From Chitinophaga eiseniae (GTDB lineage Bacteria > Bacteroidota > Bacteroidia > Chitinophagales > Chitinophagaceae): a stretch of DNA of 64,000 nucleotides. Location: the NCBI RefSeq assembly GCF_900167135.1, contig NZ_FUWZ01000004.1, positions 646,437-710,436 on the forward strand, given 5' to 3'. This document shows, piece by piece, positions 42,651 through 51,456 of the stretch (position 1 is the first letter of the stretch; the number at the start of each line of letters is the position of its first letter). The notes below the pieces were generated by a model. That model saw only the letters and a list, made by a program, of their open reading frames with translations. It was not told the origin of the DNA and ran no database searches. A program made the translations under genes and the position numbers.

Positions 42651-42893
42651 AAAGAGCCGCCTCGGGAGCAGCAACTTGCTCCGGAGGGGAAAATTTACGC
42701 CCTGTTAAGGGAGAATTGCGACGAAATCAGGTATCCGGACCAGCCGATATCGGCCGGCACAGCTGTCGTTTATTTTTTTAGCGGACCACCGGGTTTGCTG
42801 AAAGACCTCGTCAAACTTTTCTACTACCAGCACCAGCCGGCGTTAGAGGAACGCCCGCAGCGTGCCAGGCAGGGGGGACTTATTGCCTACTGA
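42651..42893 (+). pseudogene. start-less coding remnant (C-terminal gene fragment)
   Basis: A plus-strand frame stays open for 80 codons directly after a TAA at 42648 and ends with TGA at 42891. It contains SAGTAVVYFFSGPPGLLKD followed by LVKLFYYQHQPALEERP. There is no ATG, GTG or TTG early in the frame, and no matching frame upstream, so it looks like the last part of a gene whose front was lost. I do not recognise the family. It overlaps the end of the convergent phzF-like gene by 7 bp. Confidence 0.4.
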
Positions 42894-43684
42894 TTGCCCG
42901 GCACCTCGCAGGTGCCGGTGAAATAAGTGCGGGCGTAACCCGCCATCTTCACAGTAGCGCCTTCATCGGTACAGTACAGCGTACCACCGCGGTCCGACAG
43001 CTGCCGGGCCAGCAGCTCGGTTTTATGAAGACGTTCCCGCCAGTAGGGAATGAGCGAGCAATGGGCCGAGCCGGTAACCGGATCTTCGAATATGGAAGCC
43101 TGCGGTGTAAAATAACGGGATACAAAGTCACAGTCTTCCCCCGGAGCGGTCACCACTACGCCACCGGGATCAAGGTTAATGCGGTCCAGCAACTGACGGT
43201 TGATCTGTATCTGCCGTATATCCGTTTCCGTGTTATACACCAGTACGTAGTCCCGCGCCTTTAAGACCGCCACAGGCATACGGTCCAGCGACTCCGCAAT
43301 CTCCACGGGCAATGTTGCGGGTGCCGGTTTGCGCGAGGGAAAGGAGAGGGCGTAGCGTTCTCCTTCAAACGTCACCTTCAGCAGGCCGCTGCGGGAATGG
43401 AAATGCAGCGTGTCACCGTTATACGCATGGATGGTGCGGATGGCGTGGGCGGCCGCCAGCGTGGCGTGGCCACAGAGGTCCATCTCAATTTCAGGGGTAA
43501 ACCACCGTAAGGCAAACCCATCTCCCTGTGGAATAAAAAAGGCAGTTTCAGCCACGGCATTTTCCCGGGCTATCTCTAACAGCAGCCCGTCTGGCAGCCA
43601 CTCCTGTAAGGGCATCACGCAGGCGGGGTTTCCGCCAAAAAGACGGTCGGTAAAGGCATCTATCTGGTAAAGCGGCAATTGCAT
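42887..43684 (-). CDS. PhzF-family isomerase/epimerase-like protein
   Basis: The 265-residue product has the PhzF fold of two similar halves: YQIDAFTDRLFGGNPACVMPL, then ENAVAETAFF with the conserved catalytic-type Glu, then RWFTPEIEMDLCGHATLAAAH, and in the second half DFVSRYFTPQASIFEDPVTGSAH. PhzF isomerises dihydro-hydroxyanthranilate in phenazine synthesis, but most relatives act in other, often unknown, reactions. No other phenazine genes are present here. Family membership is secure; the substrate is not. Confidence 0.9.
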   Translation of the reverse strand: MQLPLYQIDAFTDRLFGGNPACVMPLQEWLPDGLLLEIARENAVAETAFFIPQGDGFALRWFTPEIEMDLCGHATLAAAHAIRTIHAYNGDTLHFHSRSGLLKVTFEGERYALSFPSRKPAPATLPVEIAESLDRMPVAVLKARDYVLVYNTETDIRQIQINRQLLDRINLDPGGVVVTAPGEDCDFVSRYFTPQASIFEDPVTGSAHCSLIPYWRERLHKTELLARQLSDRGGTLYCTDEGATVKMAGYARTYFTGTCEVPGNQ

Positions 43685-43712
43685 AGTTTCTTTTTTGTTA
43701 AATGATGACGGG

Positions 43713-44498
43713 CTATTTTGTTTTTGTTCCTTTATTCATCAGCCAGACCAGCCCGCCAACGGCCAGCAACAAAAGTGGTGTGATGATGAGCAGCGCCATC
43801 AACGCTTTCAGCCAAACAGGCCGGAAGTAGCCGAGGCTGTAGGTACCGGCCGCCAACAACGCCAGACTGAAAACCACCCAGCAACCGATCAGTATCCTGT
43901 AGCCGGTGGACAGTGGTTTGGCGGGCAGGCTTCGCTGCTGGTAGTCCACGATCTCAGGTGTATTCCGGTAGTGCCCGGAGTAAGTATAGAACTGCTTCCT
44001 GCCGATGGCTTCCCAGCCGGTGGTGTCAGAGATCGCCGGCTTAAAATAGGCTTTGTTGGCAGATACATGCTGGTAAAAATCCAGCAGCTCCTCCAGGAAA
44101 TGATTTACATTGGCATAGAAGCCACTGAATTCCTCCAGGTCGATGTACAACAACTGGTCGTGGGAAGGGACGGAGGCGAGATACGTCCGCCAGTCATCAT
44201 AAAGCGGCAGTAGCGATGGATACACCTTTTCTATATAGGGCCGGTGCGCTGCGGCGTTGCTGAGCGCTTCTGCCAGCGGTATCCGGATGTCAGTATCGAC
44301 ATAGGTGTCTTCCTGCTCCTCCGCTGTTTCTGCGGTGTCCCCGGCAGCATACAGGGTAAGAAAAGCAGGCCTTACCTGTTCTACATCTTTCTTTTTCAGT
44401 AACAGTAACCAGAAGTAAGCGAGGCTGTTGTTGCCTTCAAACAATACCTCCTGTTGCTCAGGAGCGGTCCTGATGGTTAAATAGGTCCTGTTGCCCAT
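43713..44498 (-). CDS. hypothetical protein with two C-terminal membrane segments
   Basis: This 261-residue protein has a soluble N-terminal part of about 195 residues and two membrane helices near the C-terminus (YRILIGCWVVFSLALLAAG and WLKALMALLIITPLLLL), ending in a short basic tail (MNKGTKTK). The soluble part begins MGNRTYLTIRT and is acidic with no catalytic motif I can identify. It probably faces the cytoplasm from the inner membrane. It follows no obvious functional context and is not recognised. Confidence 0.55.
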   Translation of the reverse strand: MGNRTYLTIRTAPEQQEVLFEGNNSLAYFWLLLLKKKDVEQVRPAFLTLYAAGDTAETAEEQEDTYVDTDIRIPLAEALSNAAAHRPYIEKVYPSLLPLYDDWRTYLASVPSHDQLLYIDLEEFSGFYANVNHFLEELLDFYQHVSANKAYFKPAISDTTGWEAIGRKQFYTYSGHYRNTPEIVDYQQRSLPAKPLSTGYRILIGCWVVFSLALLAAGTYSLGYFRPVWLKALMALLIITPLLLLAVGGLVWLMNKGTKTK

Positions 44499-44786
44499 GT
44501 GTGTACATTTGTCTTGGGTTTTATGCTATCAGCATGCAAAAATCATCCGTCCGGGGTGTAATCCGGGCTCACCGTACCAGGCTGTAAGGATACTACACTT
44601 TTCTATGATAAACAATGTTTTTTGGGCGCCTTCCCGGCTATCTGCTGTATGCGTCTTCCCAATAGCTGTTCATATTATAATATAAGTGGTAAACCCCGGG
44701 TTTGGTTCACTTGCGTGGAAAATTGGCGCGTTTGACGGCATCATGGCCTAATTTCCACCTGCATCCCTTTTGCAGGTATCCGCTGA

Positions 44787-46691
44787 TTAACATCGCTGGG
44801 TGGGAATGATCATGGTAACGCGAACGCCTGTACGTCCTTCGCCGGCTTTGTCGGTGATGGTGAGGGAGGCCAGTTTACCCGTTTGTATGCTCAGTATTTT
44901 GAGGCGCTCCTGTGTAATGATGCTTGACAGGGAATTTTTGTCCTTATTTTTGGCGGGCTGCAACCCCTGGCCATTGTCTTCGATAATGCAATGCAGCCGG
45001 TCGCCCTGCAGCTGCAGCGTAATAGAGATATGGCCACGGTGCGCTATATTACGCATGCCGTGCTGGATGGCGTTTTCCACGAAAGGCTGCAGGAGCATTG
45101 GCGGGATACAGATACCGCTGCTTTCTTCCGCCGGGATGTCATGGATCGTATAGCCGAAGAGGTTGTCGAAGCGTACGGCCTGCAGGCTGAGATAGTTCTC
45201 CAGCGCTTCGGTTTCCTGTTGCAGGCGGACGAGGTTGTGCCGGGAGTTTTCGAGGTTAAGGCGCAACAGCCGCGCAAATTTATTGAGGTATTTAACAGAC
45301 TTTTCTTTTTCATCCCGCCGGATGAAGCTTTGTAATACCGACAGGGTATTGAAGATAAAATGGGGTTCCATCTGGCTGCGCAGCAGCCTTTGTTCCAGCT
45401 CTATGCTCATTTTCTGGGTCACCAGCTTTCGTTGCCGTATCAGCAGGAAGGTGATCAGCAGGCCAAGGACCAGCAGGATGGTGATGATCAGCAGGATGAC
45501 CTGCTGCTGACGCACGATGATGGCCTGATTGTTATACTGCCGGCTCAGGTCCGTTGTTTTATGCTGCTGTACTTTCAGTTCGTTGAGCGCCTGTATCTCC
45601 ACAATTTTTCTCAGCTGCCTGTCTTCCTGTTCTGCCAGGGCCATATCGGCGGCGGAGTCGAGGTAGCTGATGGCGGTTTTGTAATCGCCCTTGTCATAAT
45701 ATACATGGCGGATGGCGTCATAGGCGGCGCTGAGGTTACCGGCATTGCCGGCCAGCCGGGCTTTTTCCAGGGCTTTGCCAAGATAGTGCAGCGCTGCGGA
45801 GTAGTCTTTTTTCTCCTGGTGCAGCTGGCCGTAATTGATATATTCCTGGAAGCTGACTTTATTGATTTTCTCCTTGATGTTAAATGCTTTTTCCATCAGG
45901 GCGTGCCCCCGCGGTTTGTCGCCATTCTTTTCATAGAGCACGCCCAGCGCGCTGTATACGGTGGCGAGGCGGATAGTATCGGGCTGCTGCAGCGCGTATC
46001 GCAGGGCGCTGTCCTGGTACTGGAGTGCCTGTCGGTACTGATGGCGGCGTTCGTAGATGCGTGACCGTTCCTCCATAAAAAGCGACAGCCGGAAGTAATC
46101 GCCGGTTTCCGGATAACTGTCCCGCGCCATGGCGGCGTAGGTCTCCGCCTTGTCGTAATCGCCGAAGCGGAAATATATTTCTGCTGCCAGGTCATACACC
46201 CGCCAGCTGCCGGCATACTGATATTGTTCCGCCAGCGAGATCAGGTGAAACAGCCGCGTAAAAGTGCTGTCGTCTATTTTGCTGGCCAGCCGCACCTGTA
46301 GCAGTCCCAGTTGCTGCAGGATAATAAGGTCTGTGAGTTGACCGGTATCTGCGGGCTTTGCGGGCAACATGCGGTTGAAACTATTGGTGGCGGCCTGGTT
46401 GCTGTCGGCATACCAGTAGTGGACACCTTCGAGATAGTAGTAGTAGCCGCTGGCAACAGCGCCTGCCTGCAAAGCGTCATTTTTAAGCTGAGAAAGCCGC
46501 TGGGCTGCTTGTGGCCCGTCCCATCGGGCGCCGGAATCAATGAGATGCTGCAGCTCCCTGACCACCGGTGGGGTAGTGGTACTTTGTCCGGCGGACGGCG
46601 GCGGAGCAGCGGACCGGGGCTGGCATCCGCAGACGGCGCAGCAAAGGGATATGATCAGTAAAACGGATGGTCTGCGGATATACATGCACAA
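44787..46691 (-). CDS. LytS/YehU-type histidine kinase with N-terminal TPR repeats
   Basis: The 634-residue product begins with a lipoprotein-like signal (CCAVCGCQPR), has about 350 residues of TPR-like helix pairs (ALRYALQQPDTIRLATVYSALGVLYEKNGD, in parts), one membrane helix (VILLIITILLVLGLLITFLLI) and a cytoplasmic His_kinase domain with the phospho-acceptor in QMEPHFIFNTLSVLQSF and a HATPase end (AIQHGMRN, DNGQG). TPR-type LytS kinases are common in Bacteroidota. It is 4 bp downstream of its LytTR partner gene, so they are co-transcribed. The signal is unknown. Confidence 0.92.
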   Translation of the reverse strand: MCMYIRRPSVLLIISLCCAVCGCQPRSAAPPPSAGQSTTTPPVVRELQHLIDSGARWDGPQAAQRLSQLKNDALQAGAVASGYYYYLEGVHYWYADSNQAATNSFNRMLPAKPADTGQLTDLIILQQLGLLQVRLASKIDDSTFTRLFHLISLAEQYQYAGSWRVYDLAAEIYFRFGDYDKAETYAAMARDSYPETGDYFRLSLFMEERSRIYERRHQYRQALQYQDSALRYALQQPDTIRLATVYSALGVLYEKNGDKPRGHALMEKAFNIKEKINKVSFQEYINYGQLHQEKKDYSAALHYLGKALEKARLAGNAGNLSAAYDAIRHVYYDKGDYKTAISYLDSAADMALAEQEDRQLRKIVEIQALNELKVQQHKTTDLSRQYNNQAIIVRQQQVILLIITILLVLGLLITFLLIRQRKLVTQKMSIELEQRLLRSQMEPHFIFNTLSVLQSFIRRDEKEKSVKYLNKFARLLRLNLENSRHNLVRLQQETEALENYLSLQAVRFDNLFGYTIHDIPAEESSGICIPPMLLQPFVENAIQHGMRNIAHRGHISITLQLQGDRLHCIIEDNGQGLQPAKNKDKNSLSSIITQERLKILSIQTGKLASLTITDKAGEGRTGVRVTMIIPTQRC

Positions 46692-46695
46692 TCTA

Positions 46696-47439
46696 TTAAT
46701 GGTCGCCCATCAGGAACTGCCGGACATACTCCCGCTTACGGGCGGAAACCGGGATTTCAGTACCGTCTTTCAGGATCAGGATACCATCTTTCAGAAAACG
46801 GTCTATGAAATGGTGATTGACGATATACGACTGATGGATGCGGATAAACCAGCTTTCGGGCAGTAATTCCTCGTATTCCTTGATAGGCCGGGAAACCATT
46901 ACCTTCCTTTTGTCAGACAGGTGGAAGGTGGTGTAGCTGCCGTCGCTCTGGCAATAGAGGATTTCCTCGAAAGGCACTACCTGGAGGTATTGCGAAGAGC
47001 GGAGCACGATACGGTTCTGCAGCGCCGGTTTTTTAGGTTGCAGGTGACCGCTGGTGATGTCCATCTGGGTGCGGGTGTTGACAGCGTTTTCAGACAGCAG
47101 CCGTTTGAGGGTGGCCATCAGCTCCTCTTCATCTACTGGTTTCAACAGATAGTCAAACGCCCCGAATTTGATGGCTTTGATCGCGTGTTCATTATAAGCG
47201 GTGATGAAAATGATCCGGAAGTTTCTGTCGGGAAATTCCTGTAAGAGGTCAAATCCGGTGCCGTCAGCCAGTTCAATGTCCAGCAGCAACAGTTCCGGTT
47301 CTGTGTTGGGGATGATGATCCGTGCCTCGGCGATGCTGCCGCAGCTGCCCAGCACAACGAAATCGGGGTAGCGTTTCATGAGCCATTCCAGATCTTTACG
47401 GATGGCCGGTTCGTCGTCAATAATCAGCGTACGGATCAT
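46696..47439 (-). CDS. LytTR-family response regulator
   Basis: The 247-residue product has an N-terminal receiver (IIDDEPAIRKDLEWL, phospho-Asp in LLLDIELADGTG, ITAYNEHA, YLLKPVDEEEL) and a C-terminal LytTR DNA-binding domain (VLRSSQYLQVVPFEEILYCQSDGSYTTFHL, in parts, and SWFIRIHQSYIVN). LytTR regulators usually bind direct repeats. The cognate kinase is encoded immediately downstream. Its target genes are not evident in the window. Confidence 0.93.
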   Translation of the reverse strand: MIRTLIIDDEPAIRKDLEWLMKRYPDFVVLGSCGSIAEARIIIPNTEPELLLLDIELADGTGFDLLQEFPDRNFRIIFITAYNEHAIKAIKFGAFDYLLKPVDEEELMATLKRLLSENAVNTRTQMDITSGHLQPKKPALQNRIVLRSSQYLQVVPFEEILYCQSDGSYTTFHLSDKRKVMVSRPIKEYEELLPESWFIRIHQSYIVNHHFIDRFLKDGILILKDGTEIPVSARKREYVRQFLMGDH

Positions 47440-47479
47440 GGTCTCGGATATGGGTTATTGCTCATTTTACTAAAAGTAA

Positions 47480-47514
47480 CAAAAAAATCAGGTATTACCG
47501 GATGGTAATACCTG
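47480..47514 (-). terminator. strong hairpin upstream of the LytTR gene, minus-strand terminator
   Basis: A perfect 11-bp stem (CAGGTATTACC/GGTAATACCTG) with a 4-nt loop is followed on the minus strand by TTTTTTT. It lies 41 bases upstream of the LytTR start, where it would terminate readthrough from the right, or a leader transcript of the LytTR operon. Confidence 0.7.
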
Positions 47515-47835
47515 TAAGGTTATCAACAAAGAATAAAAGGCCGACCTAACAGCTTAAACATAATAGGGCTCTCCGGAGAACAAACTATATGACTGAACAA
47601 TGCAGAAGCCGGTGCTGCCACGGTGTTCACCAGAATATTTTTATTTCATGCGGAATGCGCACTTAAACGTTTTACTAAGGGAAGAACTGAATAACGCCGG
47701 CCCCAACAATGGCGGCGAAACAGGCGGATAAATAGCGGACGATCAAAGATAACGCCACCCATTGTCGGAAGGCTTCTGAATTAATATCCGTACCGGTTTT
47801 GTTTATATTCGTTTTGGTAGTAATGTGTTGCGGGG
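47515..47835. other. intergenic region without a recognised gene
   Basis: Only a short minus-strand open frame (47675-47860) is present, running through the DUF1579 terminator; it ends in a hydrophobic stretch but has no start context or family signal. I judge the stretch non-coding. Confidence 0.35.
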
Positions 47836-47873
47836 AAAAACAGGCGGCCCCTGCTTTCACAGCAGAGGCCGCC
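47836..47873 (-). terminator. terminator of the DUF1579 gene
   Basis: GGCGGCC (47843-47849) pairs with GGCCGCC (47867-47873), and inner CTGCT pairs with AGCAG, with one mismatch between. On the minus strand it is followed by TGTTTTTCC. It lies 23 bases after the DUF1579 stop. Confidence 0.75.
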
Positions 47874-47895
47874 GGAGTATGTTGACGGGCAGCAG

Positions 47896-48471
47896 CTATT
47901 TCCGTTTGAACGCGATTTCCATTTCTTTGAATTCCTTGCCATTGGCCATGCGGTACATTTCCATCGTATAATTATTGGCGTCCTGGAATTTGATGACCTG
48001 GCGCAGCTCCATGGTTTTCTGGCTGGAAGGGTCGAAGGATTTTCCGGTGTAGACGATACCGTTGACGGTGGCGTCCCATTTGCCCTCCATCATCATCATG
48101 CCGGTGCCCATGTTGTCGATCCAGCTGCTGAGGTACATTTTGCGGGCATTGTCGTAAGCGGTGGTGCCGAGACCTTCGAAGGGCATGCCCATCATGTCTG
48201 ACATATAGCGGCTCTCCTGGTAACGTCCGCCGAGGATCATTTTGTTGGAGCAGCTGCCGGTGGCCTTTTCCGGCGGAGCGCCGGGACCTTTCCAGAAAGT
48301 CATGTCGGTGGTCCAGTCACCATCGGTTTTAGCCAGTAGCTGATGTTCGGGGCCGGGTGTCATGTAGGCCATCCATGCTTTGTGGGCGGCGGCGGAATCC
48401 ATCTGGGCCGACGCCGTGTTAACTGTTAACAGGCAACCGATAACGGCAGCCAACACATACTGTGCTTTCAT
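47896..48471 (-). CDS. exported DUF1579-family protein
   Basis: The 191-residue product has a signal peptide ending at ASAQ. The domain shows DUF1579 blocks: GPEHQLLAKTDGDW, a WKGPG segment, SNKMILGGRYQESRY, GMPFEGLGTTAYDNARK, and W-x-D-N-M-G-TGMM. It is a beta-rich, probably periplasmic or outer-membrane-associated protein of unknown function. It is monocistronic, with its own terminator downstream. Confidence 0.88.
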   Translation of the reverse strand: MKAQYVLAAVIGCLLTVNTASAQMDSAAAHKAWMAYMTPGPEHQLLAKTDGDWTTDMTFWKGPGAPPEKATGSCSNKMILGGRYQESRYMSDMMGMPFEGLGTTAYDNARKMYLSSWIDNMGTGMMMMEGKWDATVNGIVYTGKSFDPSSQKTMELRQVIKFQDANNYTMEMYRMANGKEFKEMEIAFKRK

Positions 48472-48606
48472 AGTCTGAGGCTGTTTAGAAGTGAGTAAAT
48501 GGGGTTATTGAAGAAGTGCAAGTTAACTAATTATGATACGTGCGCAGGCTTAGGTGTTGCACCATACTATTTATTAATTGTATTTTCGGGCCGCAATAAA
48601 ACCAAG

Positions 48607-49095
48607 ATGAAAACAGCGTCCATCAACGAATTGAAGAAAGAGTTGGCTGCCGTGCCACCGGCGCAGCTGGCGGCATTGTGTCTGCGCCTGGCCAAATATA
48701 AAAAGGAGAACAAGGAGCTGCTGACTTACCTGTTGTTCGATGCGGATGACGAACAGGGATACATCAACGCGGTGAAGGCGGAAATGGACCAGGGGTTTGA
48801 AGAAATGACCGGTAGTAATCTGCACAATGCCAAAAAGCGGTTACGTAAGATATTGCGGCTGGTCAACAAACATATTCGTTACATGGGGTCCAAACCGGCA
48901 GAGGCGGAACTGCTGATTTATTTCTGTGAGCAGTTGCTGGAGTCGGGGTTGTTACGGCATCAGAGTACGGTATTGCATAATCTGTACGCCGCCCAGCTGA
49001 AGAAAATAGTGAAGGTGACCGTGGGGCTGCATGAAGACCTGCAATATGATTTGAGGCGCCAGGTAGAGCCGCTGCTGGAGGTACTGAAGTCCTGA
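48607..49095 (+). CDS. hypothetical helical protein
   Basis: The 162-residue product starts at MKTASINELKKEL (48607); an upstream in-frame start at 48499 would extend over AT-rich leader sequence and is not preferred. It is basic and almost all helical (AALCLRLAKYKKENKELLTYLLFD, and a leucine-rich LRKILRLVNKHIRYM), with no signal peptide or known motif. It resembles a small alpha-solenoid, but the family is not recognised. It is transcribed toward the sugar-epimerase operon, 90 bp before it. Confidence 0.5.
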   Translation: MKTASINELKKELAAVPPAQLAALCLRLAKYKKENKELLTYLLFDADDEQGYINAVKAEMDQGFEEMTGSNLHNAKKRLRKILRLVNKHIRYMGSKPAEAELLIYFCEQLLESGLLRHQSTVLHNLYAAQLKKIVKVTVGLHEDLQYDLRRQVEPLLEVLKS

Positions 49096-49185
49096 TTCGA
49101 TGACCGCATATCCAAATGGTTTTGATTTCTCCGGGATAATGACTATTTTTTCCTCAGCCTTTCTTTTTCCGGGGCTTTCCACTTT

Positions 49186-50079
49186 ATGAAAAACACGCTG
49201 ACCGGCCTTTTCCTCCTCTGTTTAATAGCTTTTTTGCAATCGAATGCAAGCGCACAGCCGCCTGGCGGGAAAAAGCGGATGCCTGTCCTGGGCATTGCCG
49301 CCTCGATGGATAATGACAGTCTGGCCGGCGCGGCCGGTTTCTCCTGCCTGGAAGAAACAGTAAAGAGAATGCTGGCGCCGGCCGTCAGCGAGGACGTCTT
49401 TGCCGCCAATATAGAGCGGATCAACAAAGCCCGTTGCCGGATACAGACCTGTAACGTTTTCATCCCGGGATACCTCAAATTAACAGGACCTGCGGTCAAC
49501 GAAGCGTGGGTATTGGGGTACGTGGACACGGTCATGCAAAGGGCTGAAAAAGCAGGTATCCGGCTGATCGTGCTGGGAAGCGGGGAGGCGCGTAAAATTC
49601 CGGAAGGGTATGACCCGGACATGGCGAAGGGGCAGTTTATCCGGCTGGCCCGTAAAATGGCCGATATTGCTAAAAAACATAACTGCCTCATTGCCATGGA
49701 GAATTTGAATGCTACCGAAACTAATTTTGTAAACACGGTGGCGGAAGCTTGCCAGGTAGTGACCGCTATTGCGCATCCTCATTTCAGGCTGACAGCCGAT
49801 ATCTATCATATGTTAAGAGAAAACGAACCGCCGGCCAATCTCCTGCAGGCGAAGGGTATCCTGGTGCACTGTCATATCGCGGAGCGGGAGAAACGTTCCG
49901 CTCCGGGTACAGAGCGGCAGGATTTCCGGCCTTACCTGGCAGCGCTGCGCAGCATCGGATACAACGGGCGGATCATGATGGAATGCCGGTGGACCGATCC
50001 TGCAAAGGAATACGCGCCGGCCGTGGCTTACCTGGAAGCGCAACTCAACGAAGTATATCATATCTCCGGAAAAAAATAA
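49186..50079 (+). CDS. exported sugar phosphate isomerase/epimerase-like TIM-barrel protein
   Basis: The 297-residue product has a signal peptide ending at ASAQ and an AP-endonuclease-2-type TIM barrel: IRLIVLGSGEARKIPEGYD, a metal-ligand Glu in IAMENLNATETNF, HFRLTADIYHMLREN, VHCHIAER, and IMMECRW with the last metal-ligand Glu. The family isomerises or epimerises sugars and inositols, using a divalent metal. Export to the periplasm is unusual for phosphate-sugar enzymes, so the substrate is likely an unphosphorylated sugar. It starts an operon with two Gfo/Idh/MocA genes. Confidence 0.85.
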   Translation: MKNTLTGLFLLCLIAFLQSNASAQPPGGKKRMPVLGIAASMDNDSLAGAAGFSCLEETVKRMLAPAVSEDVFAANIERINKARCRIQTCNVFIPGYLKLTGPAVNEAWVLGYVDTVMQRAEKAGIRLIVLGSGEARKIPEGYDPDMAKGQFIRLARKMADIAKKHNCLIAMENLNATETNFVNTVAEACQVVTAIAHPHFRLTADIYHMLRENEPPANLLQAKGILVHCHIAEREKRSAPGTERQDFRPYLAALRSIGYNGRIMMECRWTDPAKEYAPAVAYLEAQLNEVYHISGKK

Positions 50080-50091
50080 AACACTTGTACA

Positions 50092-51456
50092 ATGACAACC
50101 ACAAAAAAGACAAGGCGGGAATTTCTGCAACAGTCCCTGATGGCAGGGGCGGGACTAACGATCACGGCTATGGGAATGCCGGCCAGCAGTTACGCTCGTA
50201 TACTGGGTGCGAATGACAGGGTGAACGTGGGGCTGGTAGGATTTTCCGACCGTGCCCGGCAGGCGTTGCTGCCTTCTTTCTTCAGCCATAACAAAGAACT
50301 GAACTTCGACCTGGTTGCGGTGTCCGACATCTGGAACCGTCGCCGGGAGGAGGGCAAAGCCTTCCTGGAAGAAAAAACAGGGCATAAGGTGCGGGCCTGT
50401 GTCAACAATGATGAACTGTACCGGATCAAAGACCTGGACGCCGTGTTCATTGCGTCGGCTGATTTCCAGCACGCCTATCATACCATCGAAGCGGTGAAAA
50501 ACAAGTGTGACGTATATAGTGAGAAACCGTTTGCCGAAACGATGGACGATGCCCGCAAAGCACTGAAGGCCGTAAAAGAGTCTGGCAGGATCATGCAGGT
50601 GGGCACACAGCGGCGCAGCGGTACCAGTTACCACGCCGCGGCCAATTTTATTAAAGAAGGAAAGTTCGGCGATATCACCATGGTGGAGATGACGTGGAAC
50701 GTGAACCAGCCGGGACGCTGGCGCCGGCCCGACCTCGTGAAGAGTATCCGGGAATCTGACACTGACTGGAAACGTTTCCTGGCCGGCCGTCCGAACGACA
50801 GCTGGGACCCGCGTAAATACCTGGAATACCGTCTGTTCTGGCCTTATTCTTCCGGCATCTTCGGGCAGTGGATGACACACCAGATAGACACCGTGCACTG
50901 GTTCAGCGGCCTGAAACACCCCCGCAGCGCAGTGGCCAACGGCGGTATCTATATGTGGCACGACGGCCGCAAGAACCCGGACACGCTGACAGCCGTGTTT
51001 GACTATGGTCCGGCCGACAACCCGGAAAAAGGTTTCCAGGTAATGTACAGCAGTCGTTTTCATAACTCTGCGGGGGGTACGAAAGAGATCTATTATTCCA
51101 ATGGTGGTACCATTGATATGTCTACCAGCAAAATCACCAGCACCGGCGGACTGACGGAAAAGGAGGCAGCTGAGATGGGCATGCACGCCAACCTGCTGAC
51201 ACCGATGACGCTGAGCACACAGGAAAAAGCGGAGACCAGCGCCAATACCGGTGGGGACCCGCTGACCAGCGCGCACGTACGCAACTGGATGACCAGTGTC
51301 CGGGACCGCAGGCAGCCTCACGCACCGATAGAAGCGGCCTATTCGCACTCTATTGCGCTGATCATGGGCAACGCCGCTTACCGTACCGGAATGAAAGCTA
51401 CTTTTGATGAAGCTACCCAGGAAGTGATGGTGGGTGGTAAAGTATTTACCATGTAA
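50092..51456 (+). CDS. Tat-exported Gfo/Idh/MocA-family oxidoreductase
   Basis: The 454-residue product begins with a twin-arginine signal (KKTRREFLQQSLMAGAGL), implying folding in the cytoplasm with its cofactor before export. The Rossmann part has VNVGLVGFSDRARQAL and VAVSDIWNRRR; the family's EKPFA motif with the conserved Lys is in VYSEKPFAETMDDA, and VGTQRRSG follows. It is a NAD(P)-type sugar or polyol oxidoreductase probably retained in the periplasm. The next gene overlaps its stop by one base. Confidence 0.9.
   Translation: MTTTKKTRREFLQQSLMAGAGLTITAMGMPASSYARILGANDRVNVGLVGFSDRARQALLPSFFSHNKELNFDLVAVSDIWNRRREEGKAFLEEKTGHKVRACVNNDELYRIKDLDAVFIASADFQHAYHTIEAVKNKCDVYSEKPFAETMDDARKALKAVKESGRIMQVGTQRRSGTSYHAAANFIKEGKFGDITMVEMTWNVNQPGRWRRPDLVKSIRESDTDWKRFLAGRPNDSWDPRKYLEYRLFWPYSSGIFGQWMTHQIDTVHWFSGLKHPRSAVANGGIYMWHDGRKNPDTLTAVFDYGPADNPEKGFQVMYSSRFHNSAGGTKEIYYSNGGTIDMSTSKITSTGGLTEKEAAEMGMHANLLTPMTLSTQEKAETSANTGGDPLTSAHVRNWMTSVRDRRQPHAPIEAAYSHSIALIMGNAAYRTGMKATFDEATQEVMVGGKVFTM

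Noticed and set aside
42486..42674. 62-codon minus-strand frame rich in Tyr and Ile
   Set aside because: Reflects AT-rich intergenic DNA; no start support and no family.
42887..43684. PhzF-like gene as evidence of a phenazine cluster
   Set aside because: No other phenazine genes are nearby, and most PhzF relatives are not phenazine enzymes.
47675..47860. 61-codon minus-strand frame with a hydrophobic end
   Set aside because: Its 5' part runs through the DUF1579 terminator hairpin, and it has no recognised features.
50155..51348. 397-codon minus-strand open frame opposite the Tat oxidoreductase
   Set aside because: Arg/His/Val-rich antisense frame without domain content.
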